Positions 54,411-64,000 of a DNA stretch of 64,000 bases are shown here, in pieces. A program made the translations under genes and the position numbers. This DNA is from Marsupella aquatica. Lineage: Eukaryota; Marchantiophyta. Position 1 is the stretch's first letter. Each line of letters begins with the position of its first letter. The DNA lies in assembly GCA_973895155.1 (NCBI GenBank), contig OZ316891.1:25172001-25236000 (forward strand), written 5' to 3'. Below the pieces are notes generated by a model, which was not told where the DNA came from, did no database searches, and worked only from the letters and a program-made list of their open reading frames with translations.

Positions 54411-57400
54411 ATGGAACCCGGGCAGAGGCCGGAGGTAAGGCTGAGGGTGAAAACCCGATTAGGGTTAGGGCGCGTTAAGCGTCGGCGGCTAGGAAGGATC
54501 AACGGGAAGAAGGACCGGCAGAGGAGAGGGGTAAGGAGCGCTTGCAGGAGATGGTGGCTCATTTGCGAGCACGAACTAGGTAGACGACTAAGGGAGGCCA
54601 ACTACTGTCAGCTGCTTAGGCAAGCACTCGGGGAGAGAGTAGATACCGACGATCAACCTAAGGAGGGTATGAGCAACGTCAATCAAGCGGCACATTTCTG
54701 GGGATGCCTGTTCGAACGGGCAACTGAGTACATCAAGACTTACGAGGACGAGGAATCAGAAAGGGCAGCTCGAGAACGGCAGGAGCTCGCTCGATTGTGG
54801 GAGCTGCAGAAGACGGCTTTCTTAGGAGGCGAACTCATCAAGGACGAGTTCCTGTGGACGCCTACTTCCAATCAACTCGACGATCTTCTGTTTTGCAAAG
54901 ATAGCGTCGTCGGCATCCGAGAGGCCATCAAGAACTGCAACGACATACACTGGGAATTAAAGGGTAGCACGGAAAGGTGGACCCGGGCAACGGTGCTAGG
55001 AGAAACCTCCACGGCAGCAGAGATGAAGAGGAAGGGAGCCGTCAACGATGAAGCCACCCCGGCAAAAAGAACGAGGTCGGCGGCACCAAAGAAGCCAGCC
55101 GAGCAGCAGAGCAGGAGGCAGGGAGAAGCCAAAGAGGAGGAGGTCGATCCCATCAAGGCCATTCCAACCAGGGATGACACCTGGAAGGGCTGGGCGGCAA
55201 CCCTACCGGTGGAGGTGCAACTACATTTTGCACGGGAGGAGGATGCATGCTTTACGGCCATGCAGACCAAGAAGTACCAAGGCTTCATGGCCGGATCCGG
55301 CTTGGAGGCCTTTGTAAGATTACCATGGCTGAAGCCGGAGGTACCGGAGTCAGACCTATTAGAATTCGTGGGGTCATGGGAACCCGAGACCAATTGCACG
55401 AGGATATATGGGAAGGATTTCTATCTTACTCCCAAGGTAATTGCCGAAGTGTTTGGCCTGCCGATAGGCAATAAGACCAAAGTTGATACCAGGAAGACCT
55501 TGCCTGACAAGGAGTTCCGGTCGTTCCCCGGGCCATCAACGAAGAATGGCTTCTTCCGGAACACCTGCACCAACCCGCACATAGGAGAGATGATCGACTT
55601 CTTGCGGGTGACCATGCATTGTAACTTGCCGAGGGCAGAGATCGGCAAGGCACAGGTCTATCTGGCAGAAAGGCCAGACCCAAGCCGGGACTACAACGGG
55701 TACCTCCTCAACCAATTGAAGAAGATCTTAAAGGAGGAGGAGCAGGTAATCGGCATGGGGAGCGTGTCGCGGCTTGGCTATCACATGCCGCTGTTGTGCC
55801 GGTATGCCAGAAGTCAGACTTTTGCCCCGGTACTTCCCCTGCAGGTAAGGGCACCCGAGGAAGCTCCAACGCCGAGGCCGTTGGCTGAGAAGCCTCAACC
55901 ACCTGTTAGTCCTACGATCGAGCAGGTGTTTAGGCCCAGGAAGGAAGACTTGCCGATGCAGCAACCAGGCATGCAGAGTCTGCTAAAACTACTGGAGAAA
56001 GAAAAGAAATCGGCATCGGCAACAACAACGGCAACGGCAACAATGCAGGACACTACTACAGAGGTAGGCCTACACCGGCTCACAAGAGAAAACCCCTTTG
56101 CTGAAGACAAGGAGAGAATCAGGCCGGAATCCAAGCCAGGTGTTCGAATGTACGTGGGAACCTCAAGCTCCGAATCTGAGGCAGAATTGCCTGAAGCTCC
56201 TACCGACGAAGAGGAGAGGGAGAAGCCGGACGTCCAAGAGGTAGAGGAGGCAGTGGAGGACTGCAGCCATGATAATTCCGGCTATGGGTCGGACCATCAC
56301 GTTCCAGGAGTAAGGACCTGTGGCCGGTTTGTCCCCACACTTCCAAGGGTAGTGCGAGGGGACCCCAACCAGCAGAGTAGCCCTGAGTCTCCCCCACCAG
56401 ATGTTGCTCCCCCGAGCTTTGACGGCATAAAACAGACGGTGCAGGAATTTCAGGAGCGAATCAAGCAGGAGGAAGAGGCCGCCCTGGCTAAGGAAAAGGA
56501 TTTACCAGGAGGAGATTGGCCGGAGGACATCAGGCGGCTAGCCGAAAAAGGAAGCAAACCTCTAGCCACGATTGAAGAGATCCGCAGGACGGCTTGGGAG
56601 CAGAGGCCACGATGGGCGATGCCGATCACTTCTACTTACTCCACCTACGCTAAGAATAGAGCCATGGAGTATGGTGAGATGTGTGGGGAACTTGCGCTCA
56701 GCATCTTTGGAGAGGAGTTGGAGGTAGGACCCTTTTTCCATAGGGAGCAGTTGGAGAAGCACCAATTAGAAGAAGCGGTGGCTTTAGAGAGAAGCAAGAA
56801 GGACGAGGTCATTCGGCGGCTTAGGAGGATGGAAGCCGAGATTGAAGATCTAAGGGCGGCCAAGAAAGCCCAAGATGAACTGCGGATTAAACGACATGAG
56901 CCGAACATCATGCAGGGGCAGTTGGACACCGCGCAGGCTGATAATCAGAATATCAAGGATAAACTGACTCAGACGCAGGAAGAGTTGGCCGACACGATCA
57001 AAGAGAGGGAGAAGTGGAAGCAAGAGCTGAAGAATACAGAGGAGGCCCACATAACAGCCAACAGCCGGGCCATGGCGGAGACCCAAAGAAAGGAATGGGC
57101 GTTGAAAGGGGAGCTCGAGAAAATCCGCGGAGCCCTTGAGCAGAAGGAGGTCGAGTTAGGGAAATCCTATCAAGGGATTATGGCGCTGCAGCAGGAGCTT
57201 GCGTCCCTGACGGCCAGCTTCAAGGCCGACCTAAGGGAGAAGGACGAGATGCTCGAACAGACTTACGCCAAGATGAACCAGATGGAGTCTGTCATCATTG
57301 CAGAGCTCGACAAGGAGCTAAGAGCAACCCAGGAGGAGAGGGCTACCTTGAAGAAGGAATTGGAGGAAGCCCACAGGGAGCAGGAGGAGGCCAAAAACGA

Positions 57401-58058
57401 GCTGGAGGGGGCACGTAAGGACCTGGATGAAACCCAAGAGGAGTTGGAGGAAATCACGAGGAAGATGGAGAACCTACAGCGGCGGGCCGACAACCAAACA
57501 GAGCGGCTAAAGAAACAAGCCGCAGTATTTAAATGCTTAGCTGCAGCAGGTCCATCTCCCGTAGGGACAAACCAGTTACCAGGGGTGGTAATTGCCGAAG
57601 GACAAGCCGCGTCAACTGCACCAGTGCCGGAAGTAAGTGGGAAGGGGAAGGGACCAGCTGCCGAGCCACCAACGAAGAAGAAGCGGAAACCTTCAGGGTC
57701 AAGGAGTAATACGACTTCACAGGCCGTGGTGATCAAGGAGGTAGACCCAGCACCGACCCCAGACAGGGTCACGGCTAAGGATCCAACTACCCTAGGGGAA
57801 GGGGAGGCCGAAGCCGAGGGAGTGGCTGAAGCCGAAGCCATGGGAGTGGCTGAGGCCGAAGCCATGGGAGTGGCTGAGGCCGAAGCCATGGGTATTGCCG
57901 AGGCCGGTGTCGAGGCTGAAGCCGAAGGTGGACCCAGTCAGGCCGATGGAGAGTTGACTCGGTCAAGGGCAGGTAATCTGTCAGTAGGCGGGCCAACGGC
58001 AGTGGCTGAGGAGGAAGTGTTGGGGGCGTCCATTGAGGATCCACCACCGGTGTCGTGA
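54411..58058 (+). CDS. LTR-encoded coiled-coil protein, intact (1,215 residues)
   Basis: The only unbroken copy of the LTR ORF. I start it at the ATG at 54411 because the longer frame begins with GTG. Residues 1-75 are very basic (KRRRLGRINGKKDRQRR); KRTRSAAPKKP near residue 222 and PTKKKRKPSGSR near 1090 are nuclear-localisation-like. Residues about 255-480 form a globular domain with LLEFVGSW, LTPKVIAEVFGLPIGNKTK and RNTCTNPHIGEMIDFL, reminiscent of plant-transposon globular domains (plant mobile domain or Transposase_32 type; inference). Then come a Pro-rich linker, an acidic stretch, a long coiled coil (about 780-1045) and a tail with repeats of VAEAEAMG (three here, fewer elsewhere). No catalytic motif, signal peptide or membrane segment. 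Function unknown; a DNA- or chromatin-bound scaffold is one guess. Confidence 0.9.
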   Translation: MEPGQRPEVRLRVKTRLGLGRVKRRRLGRINGKKDRQRRGVRSACRRWWLICEHELGRRLREANYCQLLRQALGERVDTDDQPKEGMSNVNQAAHFWGCLFERATEYIKTYEDEESERAARERQELARLWELQKTAFLGGELIKDEFLWTPTSNQLDDLLFCKDSVVGIREAIKNCNDIHWELKGSTERWTRATVLGETSTAAEMKRKGAVNDEATPAKRTRSAAPKKPAEQQSRRQGEAKEEEVDPIKAIPTRDDTWKGWAATLPVEVQLHFAREEDACFTAMQTKKYQGFMAGSGLEAFVRLPWLKPEVPESDLLEFVGSWEPETNCTRIYGKDFYLTPKVIAEVFGLPIGNKTKVDTRKTLPDKEFRSFPGPSTKNGFFRNTCTNPHIGEMIDFLRVTMHCNLPRAEIGKAQVYLAERPDPSRDYNGYLLNQLKKILKEEEQVIGMGSVSRLGYHMPLLCRYARSQTFAPVLPLQVRAPEEAPTPRPLAEKPQPPVSPTIEQVFRPRKEDLPMQQPGMQSLLKLLEKEKKSASATTTATATMQDTTTEVGLHRLTRENPFAEDKERIRPESKPGVRMYVGTSSSESEAELPEAPTDEEEREKPDVQEVEEAVEDCSHDNSGYGSDHHVPGVRTCGRFVPTLPRVVRGDPNQQSSPESPPPDVAPPSFDGIKQTVQEFQERIKQEEEAALAKEKDLPGGDWPEDIRRLAEKGSKPLATIEEIRRTAWEQRPRWAMPITSTYSTYAKNRAMEYGEMCGELALSIFGEELEVGPFFHREQLEKHQLEEAVALERSKKDEVIRRLRRMEAEIEDLRAAKKAQDELRIKRHEPNIMQGQLDTAQADNQNIKDKLTQTQEELADTIKEREKWKQELKNTEEAHITANSRAMAETQRKEWALKGELEKIRGALEQKEVELGKSYQGIMALQQELASLTASFKADLREKDEMLEQTYAKMNQMESVIIAELDKELRATQEERATLKKELEEAHREQEEAKNELEGARKDLDETQEELEEITRKMENLQRRADNQTERLKKQAAVFKCLAAAGPSPVGTNQLPGVVIAEGQAASTAPVPEVSGKGKGPAAEPPTKKKRKPSGSRSNTTSQAVVIKEVDPAPTPDRVTAKDPTTLGEGEAEAEGVAEAEAMGVAEAEAMGVAEAEAMGIAEAGVEAEAEGGPSQADGELTRSRAGNLSVGGPTAVAEEEVLGASIEDPPPVS

Positions 58059-58547
58059 CGGTGCAAGGGCGCCGTTCCTTTTAGGGAGGGCGGACGTGGA
58101 GGGAGGAGGCGTGAGTGGGCAGGGCGGGCGCGGATCTCCACGTTTAGGATTAGGATCAGAACCAGGAGCGGCCCTGACACTTAGCTTAGTGGGATTGCGG
58201 TCCCACTGGTAGGAGCAACACTTGTGCTCCTGCCTTGCTGTACATAGGTAGATTCGGGCAAGTAGATTACTGTTAAGTAGATTAGGCTTACGATGCAAAG
58301 AATGGCGGATCCACTACCAGGATAAGTACCTGGGCAGCGGGGAGCTCAGGGCCTCTTCTTTAGCAAGTTTTTAGTTTGCACCAGCCGGGCTGGGATCAAG
58401 TAGTACGAGAAGCTCTCGGTTAGTCATACAGTGACCCTTGTGTATATTCATGTTTCCTCATGCCTAAGAGCTGAATAGAGTTGGCCTCACGGCTTAGTTC
58501 GCAGAACTTGTGTATGAGATGTACTGTTTGTATGGCAAGTGCATGGT

Positions 58548-58570
58548 ATGACTCAGTCAGAATGAGTCAT
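58548..58570. promoter_or_regulatory. GCN4-like inverted repeat in the LTR
   Basis: ATGACTCA and TGAGTCAT face each other across 7 bp. Each arm is a TGA(G/C)TCA site of the kind bound by bZIP factors. The same pair is kept in other LTRs at 8759-8781, 17945-17967, 21890-21912 and 32753-32775. It lies after the LTR ORF and upstream of the presumed transcription start, a sensible enhancer position, but binding is not shown. Confidence 0.5.
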
Positions 58571-58974
58571 TTTGCTATTTGTGTGTCGCATTAACTTGTG
58601 TGAAGAGTGCCCACATCAACAGAAGGAAGGAAAGTAAGCAGGGGAGTGAGAGTTGGATGTGTCGAGCTGAGAGAGGTCTTAGCGGCTTAACCAAGCCTAT
58701 TGGGGATCATTCCGGCGGCGGAATCCAAACATACCTAACAAGAAGACAGGGGAAGACAGGGGAAGGCCTATATTAGGCCGGCTACGTATCTCATGACCCG
58801 ATGAAGGATCTGTCCAGTATATGTGTGTAAAATGTTAATAGTAGTAGTAGAAGGTTAGCAGCGTCCCATGCCGCTAAGCCGCGGAAACGGCCTCGCCAAG
58901 CACGAAACCTGCGGGAATCGGCTTGAGCTGGGGGGTTTCTTGGGTTTAGGGAGCCATGGGACGCACCACATTTT

Positions 58975-58992
58975 TGGCGCTAGATGGAGGGG
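58975..58992 (+). promoter_or_regulatory. Primer binding site
   Basis: TGGCGCTAGATGGAGGGG starts 4 nt after the 5' LTR end, identical to the site in the minus-strand element. Confidence 0.75.
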
Positions 58993-59039
58993 GCATTTCT
59001 TAAGCCGTGAGATATGAAGTTAGAACGGAAGCGTAGGTA

Positions 59040-62033
59040 ATGACTGACCTTACGCCGAGGGAAGAAAGAGTGATTCAACAGGAGAGAGCTCGACTGCAGC
59101 AGCTCGCCGGGTGGCATGATACACAGCGACTGAGAGGGGCAGAAAGAGTTGGTAGCTCCGAAACTGGAAGTGGCGTCGAAGAAGACATACCAGAAGAAGA
59201 GTCGGTAAGGAGAAGTGAGTCTCCAACCGACATGGGGGAACCAGAGGCACGGCCAGACGAGAGGCCAGGGACCAGATTGAGCCAGCGGTCGCGCATACAT
59301 TACAAGGCATTTCATGGGAGAGGAGATGAGGATCCGGACGAATGGTTGGATGATTTCGAGGGAACCGCTGCAGCAAATGGAGAATCGGCCATCAAGATGC
59401 AGATTCTTCCCGGCCTGTTCAAGGGTGAGGCTAGGCCTTGGTACAGAGCATTAGATGTGGAAGATCAAGCCATCTGGGATATCTTCAAAACACTCTTTGT
59501 TAAGGAGTTTCGACCCATTGGAACTTCAGAACTAGCAGTGCTGAAGTTGGGACAACTTCGGTTCAAGGAGAACAAATCCTTCAGGAAGTTCTTGCAACGC
59601 TTTCAGAAACTGGTAAGACGTACAAAGACCAATGCATCTGAAGGTATGCAACTTCAATGGTTGGTGAATGCTTTGCCACAGAAGATGAGTTTTGCAATTA
59701 GGAAGGAGAACCCGGAGACTTTAGCCGAAGCAATTAAGGATATTCAATTATACATTAATGCAGATATCACAAGCCGGAAGAAACAGCTTAAGTCTGAGAG
59801 TTCCTCATCAGAGGAGGGATCACCCCATAAGAAAAAAGATAAGAAGAAGAAACATTCCAAGAAGTCTAGAAGTGATAAGTCAAGCTCGGATAGTGGGAGT
59901 AGCAAGAGTGAGTCATCTTCTAGTTCTGAAGAAGAAAAAACTAGGAAAAGGAAGGGCAGAAGGAGAGGGAAGACGAAAGTCAAGATGGAGGCTAAGCCAC
60001 CAGATAACATCGTAGCCCTTACCGAGCAACTTAAGGCTATCATTGCAGAGGTAAAACCAAAGAAGAAGGTAGTACAGGAGGATAGCTCTGTATGGTGTGC
60101 CTTATGTTATAAAACCGGACACCATAAAGATGCGTGTCCTAAGCTTAATACTAATCATGTTTGGCATGTGGCCGAGATCAGACCATGTCAGGGAGAAGTA
60201 GAGTACTTTTTGGGAGATGCCGCTGATAGTGTTTTCGGCATCAGTGAGACTGGAGCACGAGACCTATCCAACAGACCTGCATCTCTGTGGTCAGGGTTAA
60301 GGAACAATCCAGGAGAGATGTATCCTCGGATTATTCAGAACCCGTCAGTACCTCCTAGGCCGAATGTGCAAAGATTTGCGGCGTGCTATAATTGTGGTCA
60401 ACCTGGCCATTTTGCTAGAGAATGCCCGAATGCACGCAAACAGGGTGATGGACAACCAGCTCAGCTATGTATGGGATGCCGACAGGAAGGTCATATGCTA
60501 GGTCAATGTCCTACTTGGTTGGCAGGCCTGGCCGCAAATCATAAGCTTTTGCCGATCAAGATCTTACCGCCAGGTACTACCCCCGGAGGAGTTCAAATCA
60601 ACCACATCGAACTAGGATGGCAAGAGGATGCCGAGGCAGAGTTCGTACCATCTGATGATGAGGCTGAAGCCCTATCAACCTTCTCAGAGGAGGATTTAGA
60701 TCATGATTGCTACCGGGTCTCTACTCGATCTACCAGAAGGAAGGAAAGGTGGGATGGGCTGGCCAAAAATAAAGGGAAGGTTACGGAGGAAAGGATCGAC
60801 TCTTCGTCAACATCAACAGAAGGAGAAGGGAGGGCTCCGGCAATACAGGTAAGCCATGAGCCCACCAGTGAAACCAATCCTTCACAAGATAGCGACTTCA
60901 ATCGAGATCATCCTAAGTTGTTCTACCCCTCTGTTACGGCTAGTGTTAAGGAACAACTAAGAGAATTAGAAACCCTGGAGAATACCAAAGCCATTGCCAA
61001 GGATGTAAAACGAGCAAAAGCATTGTTTGCTTCGGAAGACCCAACAGCTGTGGAGACTAGCGTGGCAAAACTGGCCGAATCCAAGACGGAAACACCACCA
61101 GAAGAGAAGCCGATTGTTCCCTATGACCTGGCTAAAGATGTACTAGAATCTAGAGTCTCGGCAACAGTAGGTCAACTATTGAAAAATAGCCCGTACTTCC
61201 GGAAGCAATTAAGGAAGGCTATTCTCGGCAAGCCGAGATTACCCAAGGTAGCAACCAGATCCGACGTACTAATGATAGAAGAAGATCAAGGAGCCCCAGC
61301 ATTACCATTAATGATTCAAGGAGAATTATTACTACGGGTACCCATCGATGGAGGATCAGGGGTATGTATTATGATTGATTCAACAGCAAAAGGGTGGGGT
61401 CTAACACCGGAGATGACTGGAAGAGTGTTGAACATGGCCAATGGATATCAGGTCATTCCGACGGGAGTGTTAACCGGCATCAAGACAGAGATAGGAGGTA
61501 TCTTCTTTAGCATTAACTATGTAGTAATGAAGCCGGTAAATCCTACGTCATTCCGGCTATTGATTGGTAGGCCATGGCTGTACCTAGCCGAGGTAATAGA
61601 AGATTGGGATAAAAAGCAGTTCACTTTCGGGACCCCCTCTATCACGGTATCCTGGGACACTAAGGATGACCGTAGGAAAAGCATAAGGGAAGTAGATGGG
61701 TACGATAGTGGACTGGAGTCAGCCGATGAAGTACGTTGGTTAGAATGCCTCACTAACCTAACCGAAGAAGGTGTCTTTGGACCAGAGGTACCCCCCAGCG
61801 GATTATGGCAAGAACCAATGGAAGGTGACTTGGAAGAAGAAGACGAAGAGGTCGAGGACTGCTTTACAATAGAATCCACCTTTTTAGCTGCAATTCCGGA
61901 GGAAGTAAAGGATGTATACCAATTGGATGAAACGGCTAAGTGGGGAGCAGTAGCAGGGACAGTGGATTTTCTGCAGGCGTTGTGGCAGAGCCGACGGGGT
62001 CCACAACGCCATCGATCATCGGCAAGGAATTAA
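59040..62033 (+). CDS. gag: Gag with three zinc knuckles and aspartic protease
   Basis: 997 residues, ATG at 59040, almost identical to the minus-strand copy. Gag domain near residues 88-245; CCHC knuckles starting near 352, 449 and 477; protease VPIDGGSGVCIM with its Asp at 61347-61349 and LIGRPWLY near 61560. The last 94 nt overlap pol in the -1 frame. The overlap has no obvious X-XXY-YYZ slippery heptamer; the nearest candidate, GGATTTT, does not fit the rule. Confidence 0.93.
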   Translation: MTDLTPREERVIQQERARLQQLAGWHDTQRLRGAERVGSSETGSGVEEDIPEEESVRRSESPTDMGEPEARPDERPGTRLSQRSRIHYKAFHGRGDEDPDEWLDDFEGTAAANGESAIKMQILPGLFKGEARPWYRALDVEDQAIWDIFKTLFVKEFRPIGTSELAVLKLGQLRFKENKSFRKFLQRFQKLVRRTKTNASEGMQLQWLVNALPQKMSFAIRKENPETLAEAIKDIQLYINADITSRKKQLKSESSSSEEGSPHKKKDKKKKHSKKSRSDKSSSDSGSSKSESSSSSEEEKTRKRKGRRRGKTKVKMEAKPPDNIVALTEQLKAIIAEVKPKKKVVQEDSSVWCALCYKTGHHKDACPKLNTNHVWHVAEIRPCQGEVEYFLGDAADSVFGISETGARDLSNRPASLWSGLRNNPGEMYPRIIQNPSVPPRPNVQRFAACYNCGQPGHFARECPNARKQGDGQPAQLCMGCRQEGHMLGQCPTWLAGLAANHKLLPIKILPPGTTPGGVQINHIELGWQEDAEAEFVPSDDEAEALSTFSEEDLDHDCYRVSTRSTRRKERWDGLAKNKGKVTEERIDSSSTSTEGEGRAPAIQVSHEPTSETNPSQDSDFNRDHPKLFYPSVTASVKEQLRELETLENTKAIAKDVKRAKALFASEDPTAVETSVAKLAESKTETPPEEKPIVPYDLAKDVLESRVSATVGQLLKNSPYFRKQLRKAILGKPRLPKVATRSDVLMIEEDQGAPALPLMIQGELLLRVPIDGGSGVCIMIDSTAKGWGLTPEMTGRVLNMANGYQVIPTGVLTGIKTEIGGIFFSINYVVMKPVNPTSFRLLIGRPWLYLAEVIEDWDKKQFTFGTPSITVSWDTKDDRRKSIREVDGYDSGLESADEVRWLECLTNLTEEGVFGPEVPPSGLWQEPMEGDLEEEDEEVEDCFTIESTFLAAIPEEVKDVYQLDETAKWGAVAGTVDFLQALWQSRRGPQRHRSSARN

Positions 62034-64000
62034 ATACCAAGGGATCGGCATACAAGCCGATTACGAGGGCAGAACAAATTGAGGCCCTATTAGAAGCCGA
62101 GAGAGCACAGCGGCCTAACTCTCAGGAGCAAGAGGTGGATGAGATGGACAGACACGATCTAGAGCCAAGGCAGGAAGGGGAGCCGACCACTAATTCAAAA
62201 CCGAATAGACCGGTAGGGGGACAATCTATGGACACCAAGGAAGGGACCAACTCGGCTAGTCCAGCCGAGATCCCAGTTTATGGAGGTATGAGATTAGAGA
62301 GACTGGAAGCCGAACTGGACCCGAATTTGAAGAAGCAGATTAATATGATCCAAGCACGGCAATATCGGAAGCTCGACTTAGGAGAGGGAAGAGAACTGAA
62401 CTTAGGGAGAAACCTAGCACCTGAGCTCGAGAAAGAGATCAGTGACTTATTGATTGAATTTTAGGATGTGTTTGCATGGAGTCACCAAGATCTAAAGGGA
62501 GTAGATCCAACACTAGGGGAACATCGAATTGATCTCATGTTAGGAGCCAAATCATTTCGACAACCAATTCGAAGGATGAACCCGAAGTATTCCCTGCTGG
62601 TCAAAACAGAAATCGACAAACTAGTGGAAGCTGGATTCATCACTCCAGTCCTGCATTCAGACTGGGTGTCTCCAATTGTGATAGTTCCCAAGAAAGCTGG
62701 ACCCGATGGTAAACCCAAGATCCGGGTTTGTCAGGATTACAGGAAGCTGAATGAAGCAACATTAAAAGACCATTTTCCTTTACCGTTTACTGATATGGTA
62801 CTAGACATGGTAGCCAGTCATGAACTATATTCATTCATGGATGGATACTCTGGTTATAACCAAATCAGGATTCGGCAGGAAGACCAAATCAAGACGGCCT
62901 TCATCACGGAATGGGGGATCTATGTCTTCAATCGTATGCCGTTTGGACTCTGCAACGCACCAGCTATGTTCCAACGATTAATGGTGAACATTTTTCATGA
63001 TTACTTGAGAAAGTTCATGGAAATCTTCATTGATGACTTTGCAGTATTCGGGAAGGCATCGAAACATGCTAAATACCTCAGGAAAACCTTCATGAGATGT
63101 AGAGAGGTGGGTCTCAAGTTACACCCAGATAAATGTTTTTTTGCAGTAACCGAGGGGGTGCTACTAGGTCACAAGGTATCAAGGAAGGGCATTGAGATTG
63201 ACAAAGGTAAGCTAGCAGTATGGCTAGATATCATGCAACCTAAGAACATAAAGGATGTAAGATCCTTCTTGGGATGCATTGGTTACTATCGCCGGTTCAT
63301 CAAGGATTTTGCCAAGCTGGCTTTACCATTAACCAATATGCTCAAGGCAGGAGCAGACTTCGAACCCACACCCGAACGAGTCACAGCGGTGGTAGAATTG
63401 AAGCAGATGTTAGTAGAGGCCCCAGTCATGATAGCACCGGACTGGAACAAAGATTTTCATGTTTTTGTAGATGTCTCAGGCTTCTGTATTGGCTCAGTAC
63501 TAAGTCAGTTGGATGAGAAAGGAAGGGACCATCCCATATACTTCGCAAGCCGTCAGCTTGCCGATGCCGAACGGAACTACTCTACCACGGAAAGAGAAGC
63601 ATTAGGAGTCATTTATTCTTGTAAAAAGTTTAGGCATTATTTACTAGGGTACAAGGTAATCTTTCATACTGATCATGAAAGTTTGAAGTACCTAGTCAAT
63701 AAGCCGGACCTTACAGGCAGAGTAGCAAGATGGATTTTGCTATTACAGGAGTTTGACTATGAGCTGAGGATCAAGCCGGGAAAGTTACATGCCAATGCCG
63801 ACTTCTTTTCAAGGATCACAGGTAAACCTGCCACGGATTGCATCGATGATCGATTCCCCGACGAGGAGCTATTCGTTGTGGAAATAGCTGGTACATGGTA
63901 CCCGGAGATTTTACAATTTCTCAGCACTTCCAGATTACAGCCAGGATTAAGCCGAGAGCAAGCCGCAGTCTTTGTGCGGAAGGTCAGACAGTATCAGTGC
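61940..64000 (+). pseudogene. pol: Pol (RT, RNase H, start of integrase), one TAG, runs off the window
   Basis: The -1 frame relative to gag, entered within the overlap (first codon GTG). TAG at 62462-62464 replaces the CAG of the other copy just before RT, so full Pol cannot be made without readthrough. After it the frame stays open to 64000: RT with KPKIRVCQDYRKLN and the catalytic FIDDF (Asp-Asp at 63032-63037), then RNase H (FVDVSGF near 63464, TEREAL, HTDHESL, NADFFSR). The integrase core lies outside the window. Confidence 0.9.

Larger units (their letters stand above)
54296..58970 (+). repeat. 5' LTR, 4,675 bp, with intact ORF
   Basis: TGTGATGCCT...GCACCACA. From 54296 to 54410 is a leader; the ORF runs 54411-58058; 58059-58970 is non-coding and should hold promoter, transcription start, R and U5. 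A GGCCTA...TAGGCC palindrome lies near 58765-58780 and the TGACTCA inverted repeat at 58548-58570. Confidence 0.95.
54296..64000 (+). mobile_element. Large-LTR Ty3/gypsy element, 5' part
   Basis: Plus-strand member of the same family as 21341-37003. It starts TGTGATGCCT at 54296, inside the old minus-strand LTR. Contains the full 5' LTR, primer site, gag-protease and pol up to RNase H and the start of the integrase zinc region. The rest lies beyond the window. Its LTR ORF is intact; its pol has one TAG at 62462-62464. Confidence 0.95.

Overview
This is a repeat-dominated nuclear segment of a plant or other streptophyte. The evidence is TTTAGGG-type telomere-like tracts, Ty3/gypsy retrotransposons with plant-type polyproteins, GT-AG introns and Mutator-like transposase features. 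The species cannot be told from the sequence. There is no tRNA, rRNA, CRISPR array or ordinary host gene that I can support.

Layout. The oldest layer is two degenerate, intron-bearing genes facing away from each other across satellite DNA. On the minus strand (37194 down to 658) lies a Mutator-like transposase gene with a GCM/FLYWCH-like zinc finger, a DDE-like core, SUMO-interaction-like motifs and a C-terminal SWIM finger. It has been split by three LTR insertions: a divergent LTR (1504-13381, target duplication CTTGG), a solo LTR (13699-18367, GGGTC) and a complete 15.66-kb retrotransposon (21341-37003, ATCAT). In each case the reading frame resumes on the far side once the insert and one duplication copy are ignored. 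On the plus strand (42526-48446) is a gene that combines a ParB/sulfiredoxin-like DGNHR domain, an N6/N4 DNA-methyltransferase-like domain of the permuted (IV then I) order with altered catalytic motifs, and a Ulp1-type cysteine protease. Between and beside the two genes are satellite arrays (1-657, 37600-41345, intronic arrays at 44672-44846 and 46747-47345). All are built on one short hairpin motif of the form YTCGG-CGAGGGTCT-CCGAGAT, whose stem arms co-vary.

The young layer is one Ty3/gypsy family. It has very large LTRs (about 4.65 kb, TGTGATGC...GCACCACA). Each LTR contains a sense-strand ORF of about 1,210 codons: a basic N-terminus, a globular domain, a proline-rich linker, a long coiled coil and an acidic Ala-Glu tail. 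Copies are solo LTRs at 4525-9190 (target duplication GAGTC) and 13699-18367, both LTRs of the 21341-37003 element, and the 5' LTR of a plus-strand element at 54296 that runs off the window. Only the 54296-58970 LTR keeps the ORF intact. Between the LTRs lie gag-protease and, in the -1 frame, RT-RNase H-integrase. An older LTR of the same family (48447-54295, minus) and a second LTR family (1504-13381) encode a protein of the same layout, so the LTR gene is an old, conserved part of the lineage.

How the parts relate. The retroelement gag-pol supplies replication, and the LTR ORF is an extra product of unknown role. The DNA-transposon-like gene pair looks like a separate, largely dead mobile system in which transposase, ParB/methylase-like and SUMO-protease-like functions may have worked together on hairpin-satellite DNA. 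Nonsense changes throughout are almost all C-to-T, as expected from methylated, silenced DNA.
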